From NCBI GenBank assembly GCA_009377695.1, contig WHTP01000007.1, positions 1-64,000 of the forward strand: a stretch of DNA of 64,000 bases. The letters are read 5' to 3'. The DNA is from Hyphomicrobiales bacterium (GTDB taxonomy: Bacteria > Pseudomonadota > Alphaproteobacteria > Rhizobiales > Xanthobacteraceae). The notes under the pieces were generated by a model. That model made no database searches, was not told the DNA's origin, and saw only the letters and a program-made list of their open reading frames with translations. Below, one piece after another: positions 1 to 9,886 of the stretch. Position 1 is the first letter of the stretch; the number at the start of each line of letters is the position of its first letter. Made by a program: the position numbers and the translations under genes.

Positions 1-54
1 CCGAATCGGGCGAATCACCCGCCGCCAAGGGCCTCATTTCGGCTTGGAGCGATC

Positions 55-1521
55 ATGCGTCTCGCAGCCGTCTTCATCGCAATTTGCATGGTGGTGATCG
101 CGGCGTCGGCCGGAGCCGTGGTCTTCCTGGGCTTCGGCTTCTCCGGGACCGAGGCAATCACGGTCGCGCTCGCGGTCCTGACGGCGCTTGGCCTCTACAA
201 CGCCGTTGCGACCCAGCCAGGCGTCCGCGCCGTGGCCGGCAACCAGCTCAGCGAGCTCTCGCGCAGCAATTTCGAGCTATCGCGCCAGGTCACCGAACTT
301 GGCCGGCGGCTCGCCGCGGTCGAAACCCGCGTCGATGCGGTACGGCAGCATGCGCGCGCGGCCGTCGATCCGCTCGCCGTCGAGATCAGCGAACTCGGCT
401 CGCTCGTCAGACAACTCGCGGAAACGGTGGCGACCTACGAAGCGCGGTTTGGCGAGGTTGCGAAGCCCATCGCGACACCCGCACCGACGCCGGCGGCAAC
501 GGCTGCGGCGGCGCCCATGGCGTCGGCTGCACCGCCTGCGCCGGCCCTGGAACCCCAACCCACTCCCGCGCGGAAGCTCGAGGCCAAGTCAGAGATCACT
601 GCCACAGACGAGCGACAGCTCGCGGCAATCCGCAGCGCCGTCGACGCCAACCGGATCGACCTCTACCTGCAGCCGATCGTGACGCTGCCACAGCGCAAGG
701 TGCGTTACTACGAAGCCATGTCGCGGCTGCGCACCGACAGCGGCGACATGCTCATGGCCGCCGATTTCATCCCGCAGGCACGACGCGCCGGCCTGATGGC
801 GAAGATCGACCATCTCGTGGTCTTCCGTTCCGTGCAAGTCGCGCGGCGTCTGCTGATGAAGAATCGCGATATCGGTCTGTTCTGCAATATTTCGGACTCG
901 ACGCTGACCGATGGCGTCGTGTTCCAGCAACTGCTCGATTTCCTGGACGCCAACCGCGCGATTGCGCCGTCGATCGTGCTCGAATTCACGCAGAGTGCGT
1001 TGCGCGCCGCCGGCCCGATCGAGAATGAATCGCTCTCGGCGCTCGCCGATCGCGGCTTCCGCTTTTCGCTCGACAACCTGCAGGATGTGCGGATCGAGCC
1101 GCGCGACCTTGCCACGCGCGGATTCCGCTACGTCAAGATTCCGGGACAGCTTCTGCTTAACCCGAAGGACACGACGACCGACATCCATCCTGCTGATCTG
1201 TCCGATCTGCTCGGTCGTTTCGGAATCGATCTGATCGCCGACAAGATCGAAAGCGAAGCGATGGTGGTCGATCTGCTCGATTATGACGTGCGCTTCGGAC
1301 AAGGCTTCCTGTTCTCGCCGCCGCGTCCGGTCCGCGCCGAAGCGCTGCAAGGCGTTGCCGACCGCGGCGACGTGATCGCGCGCGAGATCGGCGTCCCGGA
1401 TGAAGCGCCACCGCCGGCGTCCACGTCGCGGAGTTCGACGAACGAACCGGCCGGCAATGGCGCCGGCGGCGCGCGCACCACCGGCCTTGCGCAGCTCGTG
1501 CCCCGTTTCCGAAGTTCGTGA
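55..1521 (+). CDS. Membrane-anchored degenerate EAL-domain protein
   Basis: The 488-residue protein starts with two predicted membrane segments (about residues 4-29 and 33-50). A coiled-coil-like stretch follows (about 60-135), then an Ala/Pro-rich linker (about 140-175) and a C-terminal EAL domain (about 185-430). EAL domains hydrolyse cyclic di-GMP. Here the signature EAL reads EAM, the metal-binding DDFG region reads LDNLQD, and the usual KID reads KIPG, while the ADKIES glutamate and QGF are kept. Loss of these metal ligands suggests a c-di-GMP-binding or purely structural role rather than a phosphodiesterase. The family assignment is firm; the lack of activity is inferred. The ATG lies downstream of a weak GGAG at 46-49. 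Confidence 0.85.
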   Translation: MRLAAVFIAICMVVIAASAGAVVFLGFGFSGTEAITVALAVLTALGLYNAVATQPGVRAVAGNQLSELSRSNFELSRQVTELGRRLAAVETRVDAVRQHARAAVDPLAVEISELGSLVRQLAETVATYEARFGEVAKPIATPAPTPAATAAAAPMASAAPPAPALEPQPTPARKLEAKSEITATDERQLAAIRSAVDANRIDLYLQPIVTLPQRKVRYYEAMSRLRTDSGDMLMAADFIPQARRAGLMAKIDHLVVFRSVQVARRLLMKNRDIGLFCNISDSTLTDGVVFQQLLDFLDANRAIAPSIVLEFTQSALRAAGPIENESLSALADRGFRFSLDNLQDVRIEPRDLATRGFRYVKIPGQLLLNPKDTTTDIHPADLSDLLGRFGIDLIADKIESEAMVVDLLDYDVRFGQGFLFSPPRPVRAEALQGVADRGDVIAREIGVPDEAPPPASTSRSSTNEPAGNGAGGARTTGLAQLVPRFRSS

Positions 1522-1665
1522 TAAGCCGCTGCACACCCTGACACGAACTTCGGGCGGCACGACTCGCGGCGTCACCGGCCGTATTTGATGCCGGGGCGCG
1601 GATCGTCTAAGAGCAGCCTCGCGCACCGAACGCGTCCCGCGCCCGCCTCAGCTATCCTGGCCAGA

Positions 1666-2538
1666 ATGTCCACCACCGCACCCGCCTTCAGCAGTCACTT
1701 TTCGACCGTTGCGCCGAACTATGACGTGCTTCTCTCCGACGTCTGGGGCGTCGTGCACAACGGCGTCGCGGCAACCGTGAACGCCTGCGACTCGCTTCGC
1801 CACTTCCGTGCAAGGGGCGGCACTGTCGTCCTGATCACCAATGCGCCGCGGCCGGGCGAGTTCGTGCAAAAATTCATCGATAACCTCAAGGTGCCACGCG
1901 ACAGCTACGATGCGATCGTCAGCTCCGGCGACGTCACGCGCGCGCTCATTCTTGAACGCCCAGGCGAGCGGGTCGCCCATATCGGGCCGGCACGCGACCT
2001 GCCGATCTTCGAGGGTATCGGCGCGTCTGTGGTTCCAGTCGAGAACGCCGACTATGTCGTCTGCTCCGGCCTTTATGACGACACGACCGAAGGGCCGGAC
2101 GATTATGACGACATCATCGCGACGATGCTTGCGCGCAAGCTGCCGATGATCTGCGCCAACCCCGATATCGTGGTCGAGCGCGGCGATCATCTGGTCTTTT
2201 GCGCCGGCGCCATCGCCGATCGCTATGCGACGAAGGGCGGCGACGTGATCTATGCCGGCAAGCCGTACCGTCCGATCTACGACCAGGCGATGGCGGCGGC
2301 ACGCAAGGCGCGCGGGCAGGACACTGCGCACGGGCGCATCCTCGCGATCGGCGATTCCGTGCGGACTGACCTCAAGGGCGCTGCTGCTTTCGGCATCGAC
2401 TGCCTGTTCGTGACCGCCGGCATCCATGCCGAGGAGCTCGGCGGGCGCCATAATCCGACTGATGCGGGCGCACTCTCGGCCATGTTCAAGGACGCGCAGG
2501 TCGCGCCGAAGCTGGTGATGCGCCAGCTCGTATGGTGA
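1666..2538 (+). CDS. HAD superfamily class IIA hydrolase (TIGR01459 type)
   Basis: A 290-residue cytosolic HAD phosphatase of the NagD-like class IIA group. Motif I is SDVWGVVHNG with the nucleophile near residue 25, motif II is ITNAP, and the C-terminal motif GDSVRTDLKGA binds magnesium. The substrate is unknown; relatives in alphaproteobacteria are annotated only as HAD hydrolases. The reading frame is open further upstream to 1585, but the ATG at 1666 gives the family-typical N-terminus just ahead of motif I. It runs convergently toward the CheY-like gene with six bases between the stops. Confidence 0.9.
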   Translation: MSTTAPAFSSHFSTVAPNYDVLLSDVWGVVHNGVAATVNACDSLRHFRARGGTVVLITNAPRPGEFVQKFIDNLKVPRDSYDAIVSSGDVTRALILERPGERVAHIGPARDLPIFEGIGASVVPVENADYVVCSGLYDDTTEGPDDYDDIIATMLARKLPMICANPDIVVERGDHLVFCAGAIADRYATKGGDVIYAGKPYRPIYDQAMAAARKARGQDTAHGRILAIGDSVRTDLKGAAAFGIDCLFVTAGIHAEELGGRHNPTDAGALSAMFKDAQVAPKLVMRQLVW

Positions 2539-2544
2539 TCAGGA

Positions 2545-2952
2545 TTATGCCGCCAGCGGCGGCACCGGGCTGTCGGGAAACACCGCCTGGATCTTATGCT
2601 GCAGCGTCTGCGCGTTGAACGGCTTGACGATGTAATTGTCGACGCCCGCCCGCTTGGCGGCGATCACATTGTCGGTCTTCGACTCGGCCGTGACCATGAT
2701 GAAACGCGTGGCGGTCAACGCGGGATCGGCACGGATCTCGCACAGGAGGTCGTAGCCGGTCATCGGCGCCATGTTCCAGTCGGAGATGACGAGGTTGTAT
2801 TGCTTCGTCCGCATCTTGGCGAGCGCGGATGTCCCGTCATTGGCATCGTCGACGTTCTCGAATCCGAGCTGCTTGAGCAGGTTTCGGATGATGCGGATCA
2901 TCGTGTTGTAGTCGTCGACAACGAGGATCGACATCGAGGCGTCAGTTGCCAT
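2545..2952 (-). CDS. Single-domain response regulator, CheY-like
   Basis: A 135-residue stand-alone receiver domain with no output domain. The acidic pocket is D13/D14, the phosphoacceptor is D58 (SDWNM), the switch residues are T88 and Y107, and the conserved lysine is K110 (KPF). It closely resembles chemotaxis CheY proteins, which carry phosphate from CheA to the flagellar switch, but no che gene lies nearby, so the partner kinase is unknown. It is transcribed alone. Confidence 0.92.
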   Translation of the reverse strand: MATDASMSILVVDDYNTMIRIIRNLLKQLGFENVDDANDGTSALAKMRTKQYNLVISDWNMAPMTGYDLLCEIRADPALTATRFIMVTAESKTDNVIAAKRAGVDNYIVKPFNAQTLQHKIQAVFPDSPVPPLAA

Positions 2953-3217
2953 AGTCCCCTCTCCTTCGGACCTTCATCACGCAGCCGTCCATTCGTTGCC
3001 ATCGCGGCGACGACAAACAACCCCCTGCCCGAGGCGCTTCCGGACATTCCCCAAAGGACGTTATTAGCAAGAGCCGTTGAATATCCGGTTAATCGCCAAC
3101 CCCCGCGCGCTCCGCGCCGCTGTTAAGGAAAGATTCTTCAACAGAATCATGCTGATCTGGAGGACTACCGATCTCGCCATCTTTGCCGGCCAAAGCCACA
3201 CGAGATTCAAAGAGTTG
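2953..3217. other. Intergenic region without recognised gene
   Basis: Upstream region of the CheY-like gene on the minus strand and distal upstream region of ribF. No convincing coding sequence is visible. It should hold the promoters for the receiver gene; a palindromic element follows directly on the right. Confidence 0.5.
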
Positions 3218-3286
3218 CTAGTGTCCTTCGATTCCGAAGTGCGTATAAGGGCCCGCCGCAAGTTCGTACGAGCTTCGGAACACTAG
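3218..3286. repeat. CTAG-bounded hairpin element A
   Basis: Imperfect palindrome starting CTAGTG and ending CACTAG. The inner arm TTCCGAAG pairs with CTTCGGAA. Compared with element H, the right arm has lost about six bases beside the outer stem. One of ten copies in the window. Confidence 0.85.
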
Positions 3287-3316
3287 CGGCGGTGGTCGCC
3301 CGAACGTTAAGACGCC

Positions 3317-4303
3317 ATGGCAGAGAACGCGAAACCAACCCATGCATTTGCCGTGGCGCACGGCGAAGCGCCTCCCGGCCACGCGCTGCGGGGCGCGGTC
3401 GTTGCCATCGGCAATTTCGACGGCGTGCATCGCGGCCACCAAGCCGTCATCGCAACCGCACGCGAGCGCGCGGCCACGCTGTCGCGGCCAGCGGCGGCGC
3501 TGACCTTCGAGCCGCATCCGCGCAGCTTCTTTCGGCCGCAGGAGCCGCTGTTCCGTCTCACCGATGCCCGTAATAAGTTGCGGCTGCTGGCGTCGACCGG
3601 ACTCGACGGCGCGATCGTGTTGCGCTTCGACGCGGCCTTGGCCGCGCTGAGCGCCGACGAGTTCGTCGAACGCATCCTGGTCGGCCGGCTCGGAGTCTCA
3701 GGGGCCACGATCGGTTTCGATTTCCACTTCGGCGCCAACCGGACCGGCTCGCCCGATTTTCTCGCGGCCGCCGGCGCGCGCCACGGCTTCGCCGTCGACA
3801 TCGTTCCGCGCTTCGAGGATAACGGACACCGCATCTCCTCCGGCCCGATCCGCGCCGCGCTGACCAACGGGCAGGTCGTGGACGCCGCCGAGATGCTCGG
3901 CTTTCCGTGGTTCGTGTCCGGCGAAGTCGTGCACGGCGACAAGCGCGGGCGCGAGCTTGGATATCCCACCGCCAATCTGCGGCTCGATCCGACCTGTGCG
4001 CTCCGCCACGGCATCTATGCCGTGCGAGTCGATGTCGGCGGACGCCGGTATGACGGCGTGGCGAATTTCGGCCGCCGCCCGATGTTCGATGTCGGCACGG
4101 TGCTGCTCGAAGTCTTCCTGTTCGATTTCTCCGGCGATCTCTATGGGCAAAGGATCGATGTCGCCTTCATCGACTGGATCAGGCCTGAAATGACATTCGA
4201 GACTGTCGACGGTCTGGTGCGGCGCATCGACGAGGACAGCCGGATCGCGCGCGCGGCGCTCGCGAAAGTCCCGAATGCATTTCCGCCGGTGACGCCTGAT
4301 TAA
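3317..4303 (+). CDS. ribF: Bifunctional riboflavin kinase / FAD synthetase
   Basis: A 328-residue enzyme that phosphorylates riboflavin to FMN and adenylylates FMN to FAD. The N-terminal nucleotidyltransferase domain has GNFDGVHRGH (about residues 35-44) and the FDFHFG region. The C-terminal riboflavin kinase domain has KRGRELGYPTANL and the NFGRRP stretch. The length is typical of bacterial RibF. Its stop codon overlaps the stop of the convergent holin-like gene by a few bases. No FMN riboswitch is evident upstream; the hairpin element A sits about 30 bases before the start. Confidence 0.96.
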   Translation: MAENAKPTHAFAVAHGEAPPGHALRGAVVAIGNFDGVHRGHQAVIATARERAATLSRPAAALTFEPHPRSFFRPQEPLFRLTDARNKLRLLASTGLDGAIVLRFDAALAALSADEFVERILVGRLGVSGATIGFDFHFGANRTGSPDFLAAAGARHGFAVDIVPRFEDNGHRISSGPIRAALTNGQVVDAAEMLGFPWFVSGEVVHGDKRGRELGYPTANLRLDPTCALRHGIYAVRVDVGGRRYDGVANFGRRPMFDVGTVLLEVFLFDFSGDLYGQRIDVAFIDWIRPEMTFETVDGLVRRIDEDSRIARAALAKVPNAFPPVTPD

Positions 4304-4767
4304 GCTTCCTCATCCTCTTCGGTGTCGGCGACGTCGTCCGGCCGATCGCGGAACCATTCCTTGGCAAGGGCGGCGGCGAGGAAGCCTGCCGCCACCAGCG
4401 GCGCGATGCGGCGCAGCCCAATAGTGCGGCCGATCTGCAGCAGGACACCGATCATGCCGGGGTCGAGCAGCGGCGATTGGCTGCGCACCGCAAGCGCGCG
4501 CTTGGCTTGCTCGCTGGTCCGGCGCTGCACGATGATGGCAATGAGCGCGCAAAGGATTGCGAACAACAGGAAGCCGAGCGCCAGCACAAGCGCGGCAGTG
4601 AGCGGGCTGTAGCGTTCGGCAAGCCAGATGAAGGCGGCGAATACGAATAAGACCAACGCCACCGCCGCCGCGATCGCCGCCAGCAGCGCGCACACAACGA
4701 CCGCGGTGCTGAGGCCGGTTTTCGCCCTTGCCGTCAGCCGAACGTGGTTCACCAAGCCTTTGAACAT
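4300..4767 (-). CDS. Holin III / YqjE-type small membrane protein
   Basis: A 155-residue protein with two adjacent membrane segments (about residues 20-48 and 55-82), a basic stretch (QRRTSEQAKRA), a weaker hydrophobic segment near 122-135, and an acidic C-terminus. This resembles the YqjE / phage-holin-like family, which often sits beside DUF883 (YqjD/ElaB) proteins as it does here. The role is unknown; neighbours suggest an envelope or stationary-phase stress function. It lies downstream of the DUF883-like gene on the same strand with about 50 bases between them, so the two are probably co-transcribed. Confidence 0.75.
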   Translation of the reverse strand: MFKGLVNHVRLTARAKTGLSTAVVVCALLAAIAAAVALVLFVFAAFIWLAERYSPLTAALVLALGFLLFAILCALIAIIVQRRTSEQAKRALAVRSQSPLLDPGMIGVLLQIGRTIGLRRIAPLVAAGFLAAALAKEWFRDRPDDVADTEEDEEA

Positions 4768-4820
4768 GCTCGAGGCTCAAGCAACGTCGCGATCCGGTGC
4801 CGCTCCTCCTTGCGCCAACT

Positions 4821-5204
4821 CTACCTGCGCCACGTTGCGCCGAACAGGAATCCGATAGCGGCCACCAGCGCGAGCGTGGTGTAGGGTCGCGTCCTGAGCG
4901 ATTCATCGATTGCGTCGACCACATTGTCGCCGACGTCGCGCACCGCGCCGACGGCCTCCATGCCCTTGTCCTGCGCGTCGGAGACCGCCCCTCCGACATT
5001 CGAGCGCGCGCGGGCCCAGACCTTGTTGCCCTTGGCAGCAAGAATGCCTCCGAGCTGCTGCGTCAAGCGCGTGACGTCTTCGCGCAGGGCCTGCAAGTCT
5101 TCCTGAATATCTCCGGCACCGGCGGACGCAACGTTGCCGGCCTCCTTGGCGGCGTCGCGGGCATCCTTTGCCGTATCGCGTGCCGTGTTGGACATGTTCG
5201 ACAT
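4821..5204 (-). CDS. DUF883 (ElaB/YqjD)-like membrane-anchored protein
   Basis: A 127-residue protein made of a long amphipathic, Ala/Asp-rich helix (about residues 5-95) and a C-terminal hydrophobic anchor (TLALVAAIGFLFGATWRR). This is the architecture of ElaB/YqjD proteins, which bind ribosomes and tether them to the inner membrane in stationary phase in E. coli. The anchor ending in GATWRR is the family signature. It is first in a two-gene unit with the holin-like gene. Confidence 0.8.
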   Translation of the reverse strand: MSNMSNTARDTAKDARDAAKEAGNVASAGAGDIQEDLQALREDVTRLTQQLGGILAAKGNKVWARARSNVGGAVSDAQDKGMEAVGAVRDVGDNVVDAIDESLRTRPYTTLALVAAIGFLFGATWRR

Positions 5205-5275
5205 GTTCGCTTACTCCGCATGACAATGGAAACGTGTTCGAGCTGCCAACGGACCGCGCGCGAAAAGGTTCCACC

Positions 5276-6343
5276 TCACCCCGGAAGCTTCGCGTCGTCT
5301 GAGGGAAGCACGTGATTGGCGATGACGAGACCGATGAGCGAGAGCGGCACCGCCAGGAATGCACCGATCGGCCCCCACAGCCACGCCCAGAATACGATCG
5401 CGATGAACACGACCAGCGGATTGAGCGTAAGCCGATGGCCAAGGATCGCCGGTGTGAGGATATTGCCCTCGATTGTGGTCAGCGCGACGAATGCCGCGGG
5501 CGGAAGCAGCGCATAACCCAAGGTCGGAAACGTCACCAGGCCGACGCCGAACAGAATCGCGACCACGCAGGCCGGCCCGATATAGGGGATGTAGTTGAGG
5601 ATCGTGGTGAGGAGCCCGAGCATCAACGGATTCTCGAAGCCGAACGCCCATGCGCCCGCGGCCACCACCGCTCCCAGCGCAATGTTGATGGTGGTCACCA
5701 CTGCAACATAGGACGCGAGATTGTCTTCGATATCGTTTGCGATCCGCAGGAAGCGCAGCTTGGCGTCGCGGCTGCCGAACAACAAGGTCAGATGCTTTCG
5801 CACCTCCATCTGGCCGACGAGTCCAAAAAACAGGGTCGCGGCAAAAATCACGATCTGCATCACCGCCGGCGTGACCGCGGCGATGACGGGTGCGACCAAT
5901 GTGATTTGCGACGGCTGGACATTCACACTGTTTGGGGCGGGCGGCATCAGCGTGTGCTGCAGATCGCGCAAGGCGGCCAGCGGTATGTCGAGGACGTAGA
6001 GCTTCTCCTTGATCCTGGCGGCGATCTCGGGCGCGCGATCGATCCAGGCGACAAGCGGTCCCGCCAGCAGCGTGATGACCGTCGCCACCGCGGCGCCCAA
6101 CACCACCACGATCAACGTCGCCGTCAGCCATGGCGAAACGTTGAGCTGGTCGGCGCGCTTGACGATCGGCGCGAAGGTCATTGCGATAATCAGCGCGGCA
6201 ACAACCGGCAACAGGATCGGCCGCGCCACATAGAACACCGCACCCAAGAGCAGGACGAAGATGCCGATCAGCGCGAGCTGTGACGCCGATCCCCAAACAT
6301 CGTCCGTGCTCGCGACCGGTTGCGGATCGTTGATGATCACGGG
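5276..6343 (-). CDS. AI-2E family (PerM-type) transporter
   Basis: A protein of about 355 residues with seven to eight predicted membrane segments. It shows the conserved C-terminal family features IPYIGP and a hydrophobic VFIAIVFWAWLWGPIGAFLAVP stretch. Family members are permeases with varied proposed roles (autoinducer-2 export, Na+/H+ antiport, stress); the substrate here cannot be read. A GTG start at 6343 is preferred because GGAGGGAAAGG lies just upstream; the frame is open to an ATG at 6457, which would add 38 non-conserved residues. Confidence 0.85.
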   Translation of the reverse strand, partial: PVIINDPQPVASTDDVWGSASQLALIGIFVLLLGAVFYVARPILLPVVAALIIAMTFAPIVKRADQLNVSPWLTATLIVVVLGAAVATVITLLAGPLVAWIDRAPEIAARIKEKLYVLDIPLAALRDLQHTLMPPAPNSVNVQPSQITLVAPVIAAVTPAVMQIVIFAATLFFGLVGQMEVRKHLTLLFGSRDAKLRFLRIANDIEDNLASYVAVVTTINIALGAVVAAGAWAFGFENPLMLGLLTTILNYIPYIGPACVVAILFGVGLVTFPTLGYALLPPAAFVALTTIEGNILTPAILGHRLTLNPLVVFIAIVFWAWLWGPIGAFLAVPLSLIGLVIANHVLPSDDAKLPG

Positions 6344-6747
6344 ATGCCGCCTTTCCCTCCGGGCACGCAGATAGTCCACGAGTCCCTCCGGGCTGGCAGT
6401 CGCCGCACGGGCATTTCGTTTGTGTGGGGGGGCCGGGGCCCGCGGTCCCCTACCCAACGCCGCATCGCGGTTCCGGGTTCCCGCATCACGCGCGCCGGTC
6501 CGTGACGCGCAGCCCTGTAAACCGTGCCCCTGCTAATGCGGGATCCGCTGTCGCGGCCGGCCTAGCCTGCGCATGATCGATCTGATACGAAGCCGCGATG
6601 ATGGCTCGCGATTCACATGATTTCATAGTCGGGTCGGCCGCTCGGTCCATAGCTTGGTCTATTCTTGGCCCGGCTTCCGCCTGACCGCGCGTCAGCGGAG
6701 GACCGGGATCGCCGAGCCCTCACCGCCATCTTCAGCCTGGTAAGGTC
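6344..6747. other. Divergent intergenic region
   Basis: Region between the AI-2E transporter (leftward) and ileS (rightward). No gene is visible. It holds a G/C-run segment near 6425-6455 and presumably the promoters of both flanking genes. Confidence 0.4.
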
Positions 6748-9700
6748 ATGACCGACGCCGCCCGCGACTACAGCGAGACTCTGTTTCTTCCCAAGACCGA
6801 CTTCCCGATGCGCGCCGGCCTGCCGCAGAAGGAGCCAGAGCTCCTTGCGCGCTGGGCGAAGCTCGGCCTCTATCACCGCCTGCGCGAGGAGGCGCGCAGC
6901 CGCACCAAGTTCGTGCTGCACGACGGCCCGCCCTACGCCAACGGCAACATCCATATCGGGCACGCGCTCAACAAAATTCTTAAGGACGTGGTGACGCGCA
7001 GCCAGCAGATGCTCGGCCACGATTCCAACTACGTGCCGGGCTGGGACTGCCACGGCCTCCCGATCGAATGGAAGATCGAGGAGGAGAACTACCGCTCCAA
7101 GAACAAGCCGAAGCCGAACCTCTCCGATCCGGCGGCGATGATCGCGTTCCGCAAGGAGTGCCGCGCCTATGCCGAGCACTGGCTCAAGGTGCAGCGCGAG
7201 GAATTCAAGCGGCTCGGCGTCGAGGGCGACTGGGCGCATCCCTACTCGACCATGGATTTCGCCGCCGAGGCGCAGATCGCACGCGAGATCATGAAATTCG
7301 CGAGGAACGAGACGTTGTATCGCGGCTCCAAGCCTGTCATGTGGTCGGTGGTGGAGAAGACCGCGCTCGCCGAGGCGGAGGTCGAGTACGAGGACTACAC
7401 AAGCGATCAGGTGTGGGTGAAGTTTCCGGTTCATGGCGTCTTTCCGGATGTCCAATCCGTGGACGGCGCCGAAGCAACGGCAGCAGAATTGGGCGCCGCA
7501 CTAGCATCTCAACGAGCGTCCGTCGTCATCTGGACCACGACACCGTGGACGCTTCCGGGCAACCGCGCGATCAGCTTTTCGCCGAAGATCGACTATGCGG
7601 TTTACCGGGTCACCGACGCACCCGCCGACAACTGGACGAAGGTCGGCGATCGATTGATCTTAGCCAACAAGCTCGCGGCGGAGGTGTTCAAGCAGGCGCG
7701 CGTGAGCGGATATGAAAAGGTGCAAGAGCTATCAGCGGACGTTTTGGCAACGCTCGCCTGCGCGCATCCGCTCGCGAAGCACGGGTACGGTTTCGATGTG
7801 CCATTGCTCGCTGGCGATCACGTCACCGACGACACCGGCACCGGCTTCGTGCACACGGCGCCTGGCCATGGCCGCGACGACTTCGAGGTCTGGACCGCCA
7901 ATGCGGCGAAGCTCGCGGCGCGCAGCATCAGCACTGTCATCCCCTACACCGTCGATGAGAACGGCGCCTTCACCGATCAGGCGCCGGGCTTCACCGGCAA
8001 GCGCGTGCTCAACGACAAGGGCGAGAGGGGCGACGCCAACGAGGCCGTGATCAAGGCCTTGTCGGAAGCCGGCATGCTGATCGCGCGCTCGCGGCTCAAG
8101 CATCAGTATCCGCACTCCTGGCGCTCCAAGAAGCCGGTGATCTTCCGCAACACGCCGCAATGGTTCATCGCGATGGACAAGCCGATCGCGGATGCCGGCG
8201 GCAATGTGGAACCCGGCGATACGCTACGCAATCGCGCGCTCGACGCCATCAAGCTGACGCGCTGGGTGCCGCCGCAAGGCGAGAACCGCATCAACGGCAT
8301 GATCCTGAGCAAGCCCGACTGGGTGATCTCGCGGCAGCGCGCCTGGGGCGTGCCGATCACCGTGTTCGTGCGCGAGCAAGGCGCCGGCTCGGTCGGCATC
8401 CTCAACGACGCGCGCGTCAATGCGCGCATCGTCGACGCCTTCGAGCGTGAAGGCGCCGATGCCTGGTACGCGCCGGGTGCGCGCGAGCGCTTCCTCGGCG
8501 AGCTTGCGAACGAGGACTGGCAGAAGGTCGACGACATCCTCGACGTCTGGTTCGACTCCGGGTCGACCCATGCCTTCGTGCTCGAGGACCCCAATCATTT
8601 CCCTGGCCTCGCCGGCATCACACGCCGGAAGGACGGCGGCCGCGACACCGTGATGTATCTCGAAGGCTCCGACCAGCACCGCGGCTGGTTCCAGTCGTCG
8701 CTGCTCGAAAGCTGCGGCACCCGCGGCGTGGCGCCGTTCGACGCCGTGCTGACCCACGGCTTCGTGCTCGACGAGGGCGGGCGCAAGATGTCGAAGTCGC
8801 TCGGCAACGTCACCGCGCCGCAGGACGTCATCAAACAGTCCGGCGCCGACATCCTGCGCATGTGGGTGTGCGCGTCGGACTATGCCGATGATCTGCGCAT
8901 CGGCCCGGAGATCCTCAAGACCACGGTCGAGACCTACCGCAAGCTGCGCAACACGCTGCGCTGGATGCTCGGCTCGCTGGCGCATTTCCATGAGGACGAG
9001 CGGGTCGCGCCGGCGAAGATGCCGGAGCTCGAGCGGCTGATGCTGCACCGGCTCACCGAACTCGATCGCCTGATCCGGCAGGCCTATGCCGATTTCGACT
9101 ACAAGCGCATCTTCGCGGCGCTCAGCGTGCTGATGACCGTCGATCTCTCGGCGTTCTATTTCGATGTCCGCAAGGACACGCTCTACTGCGATCCGATCTC
9201 GTCGCAGAAGCGGCGCGCCTGCCTCACCGTGCTTGATCATCTGTTCCGCGCCACGGTGACGTGGCTCGCGCCGATGCTGCCGTTCACCGCAGAGGAAGCC
9301 TGGCTCTCGCGTTACCCGTCGGAGGACGGCTCGGTGCATCTGCATTTGTTTCCGGAGATTCCGTCGGAATGGCGCGACGACGTGCTGGCCGAGAAGTGGC
9401 GCCAGATCCGCACCGTGCGCCGCGTCGTCACCGGAGCGCTCGAGATCGCGCGCGCCGGCAAGCGTATCGGCTCCTCACTCGAAGCCGACCCGATCGTGCA
9501 CGTGTCAGATCCTGACCTGTTCGCGGCGCTGGTCGATGTCGACATGGCGGAGATCTGCATCACTTCCGCCGCCACGCTCGTGTCGGACGAAGGACCGGCC
9601 GACGCGTTCCGCTTGCCCGACGTGGCCGGCGTCGCCATCGTCGCGAAGCTTGCCGAAGGCACGAAGTGCGCGCGCTCGTGGAAGGTCTCGCCTGCGGTCG

Positions 9701-9789
9701 GCAGCGATCCGGAGTATCCCGACGTGACGCCGCGCGATGCACAGGCGCTGCGTGAATGGCACACCATGCGCAGCCGGGCGGCGGAGTGA
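6748..9789 (+). CDS. ileS: Isoleucyl-tRNA synthetase
   Basis: A 1013-residue class I aminoacyl-tRNA synthetase that charges tRNA(Ile). The HIGH motif is at residues 69-72 (HIGHALNK) and KMSKS at 680-684. The CP1 editing domain lies between ([13 protein letters not shown] near residues 265-280, [16 protein letters not shown] near 370). The C-terminal anticodon-binding region is present, but the zinc-finger cysteines seen in many bacterial enzymes are mostly missing: only one Cys remains in KCARSW. This C-terminal form may be normal for the lineage. It is followed by two hairpin elements and lspA. Confidence 0.98.
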   Translation: MTDAARDYSETLFLPKTDFPMRAGLPQKEPELLARWAKLGLYHRLREEARSRTKFVLHDGPPYANGNIHIGHALNKILKDVVTRSQQMLGHDSNYVPGWDCHGLPIEWKIEEENYRSKNKPKPNLSDPAAMIAFRKECRAYAEHWLKVQREEFKRLGVEGDWAHPYSTMDFAAEAQIAREIMKFARNETLYRGSKPVMWSVVEKTALAEAEVEYEDYTSDQVWVKFPVHGVFPDVQSVDGAEATAAELGAALASQRASVVIWTTTPWTLPGNRAISFSPKIDYAVYRVTDAPADNWTKVGDRLILANKLAAEVFKQARVSGYEKVQELSADVLATLACAHPLAKHGYGFDVPLLAGDHVTDDTGTGFVHTAPGHGRDDFEVWTANAAKLAARSISTVIPYTVDENGAFTDQAPGFTGKRVLNDKGERGDANEAVIKALSEAGMLIARSRLKHQYPHSWRSKKPVIFRNTPQWFIAMDKPIADAGGNVEPGDTLRNRALDAIKLTRWVPPQGENRINGMILSKPDWVISRQRAWGVPITVFVREQGAGSVGILNDARVNARIVDAFEREGADAWYAPGARERFLGELANEDWQKVDDILDVWFDSGSTHAFVLEDPNHFPGLAGITRRKDGGRDTVMYLEGSDQHRGWFQSSLLESCGTRGVAPFDAVLTHGFVLDEGGRKMSKSLGNVTAPQDVIKQSGADILRMWVCASDYADDLRIGPEILKTTVETYRKLRNTLRWMLGSLAHFHEDERVAPAKMPELERLMLHRLTELDRLIRQAYADFDYKRIFAALSVLMTVDLSAFYFDVRKDTLYCDPISSQKRRACLTVLDHLFRATVTWLAPMLPFTAEEAWLSRYPSEDGSVHLHLFPEIPSEWRDDVLAEKWRQIRTVRRVVTGALEIARAGKRIGSSLEADPIVHVSDPDLFAALVDVDMAEICITSAATLVSDEGPADAFRLPDVAGVAIVAKLAEGTKCARSWKVSPAVGSDPEYPDVTPRDAQALREWHTMRSRAAE

Positions 9790-9810
9790 CGGCTGTGTTC
9801 CGAGGGCCCG

Positions 9811-9886
9811 CTAGTGGTCCGATTCTAACATTCGCATCCCTTCTCAGCCGGCGACTTTGCGAATGTTAGAATCAAAGGACCACTAG
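9811..9886. repeat. CTAG-bounded hairpin element B
   Basis: Palindrome CTAGTGGTCC...GGACCACTAG. The inner stem ATTCTAACATTCGCA pairs with TGCGAATGTTAGAAT; its sequence is unrelated to most other copies. The right arm carries an extra AAAG between outer and inner stems. Its last CTAG (9883-9886) is also the first CTAG of the next element. Confidence 0.9.

Noticed and set aside
6613..7455. Minus-strand frame of 280 residues over the start of ileS
   Set aside because: Opposite strand of the conserved HIGH-motif region; no domain or ribosome site.
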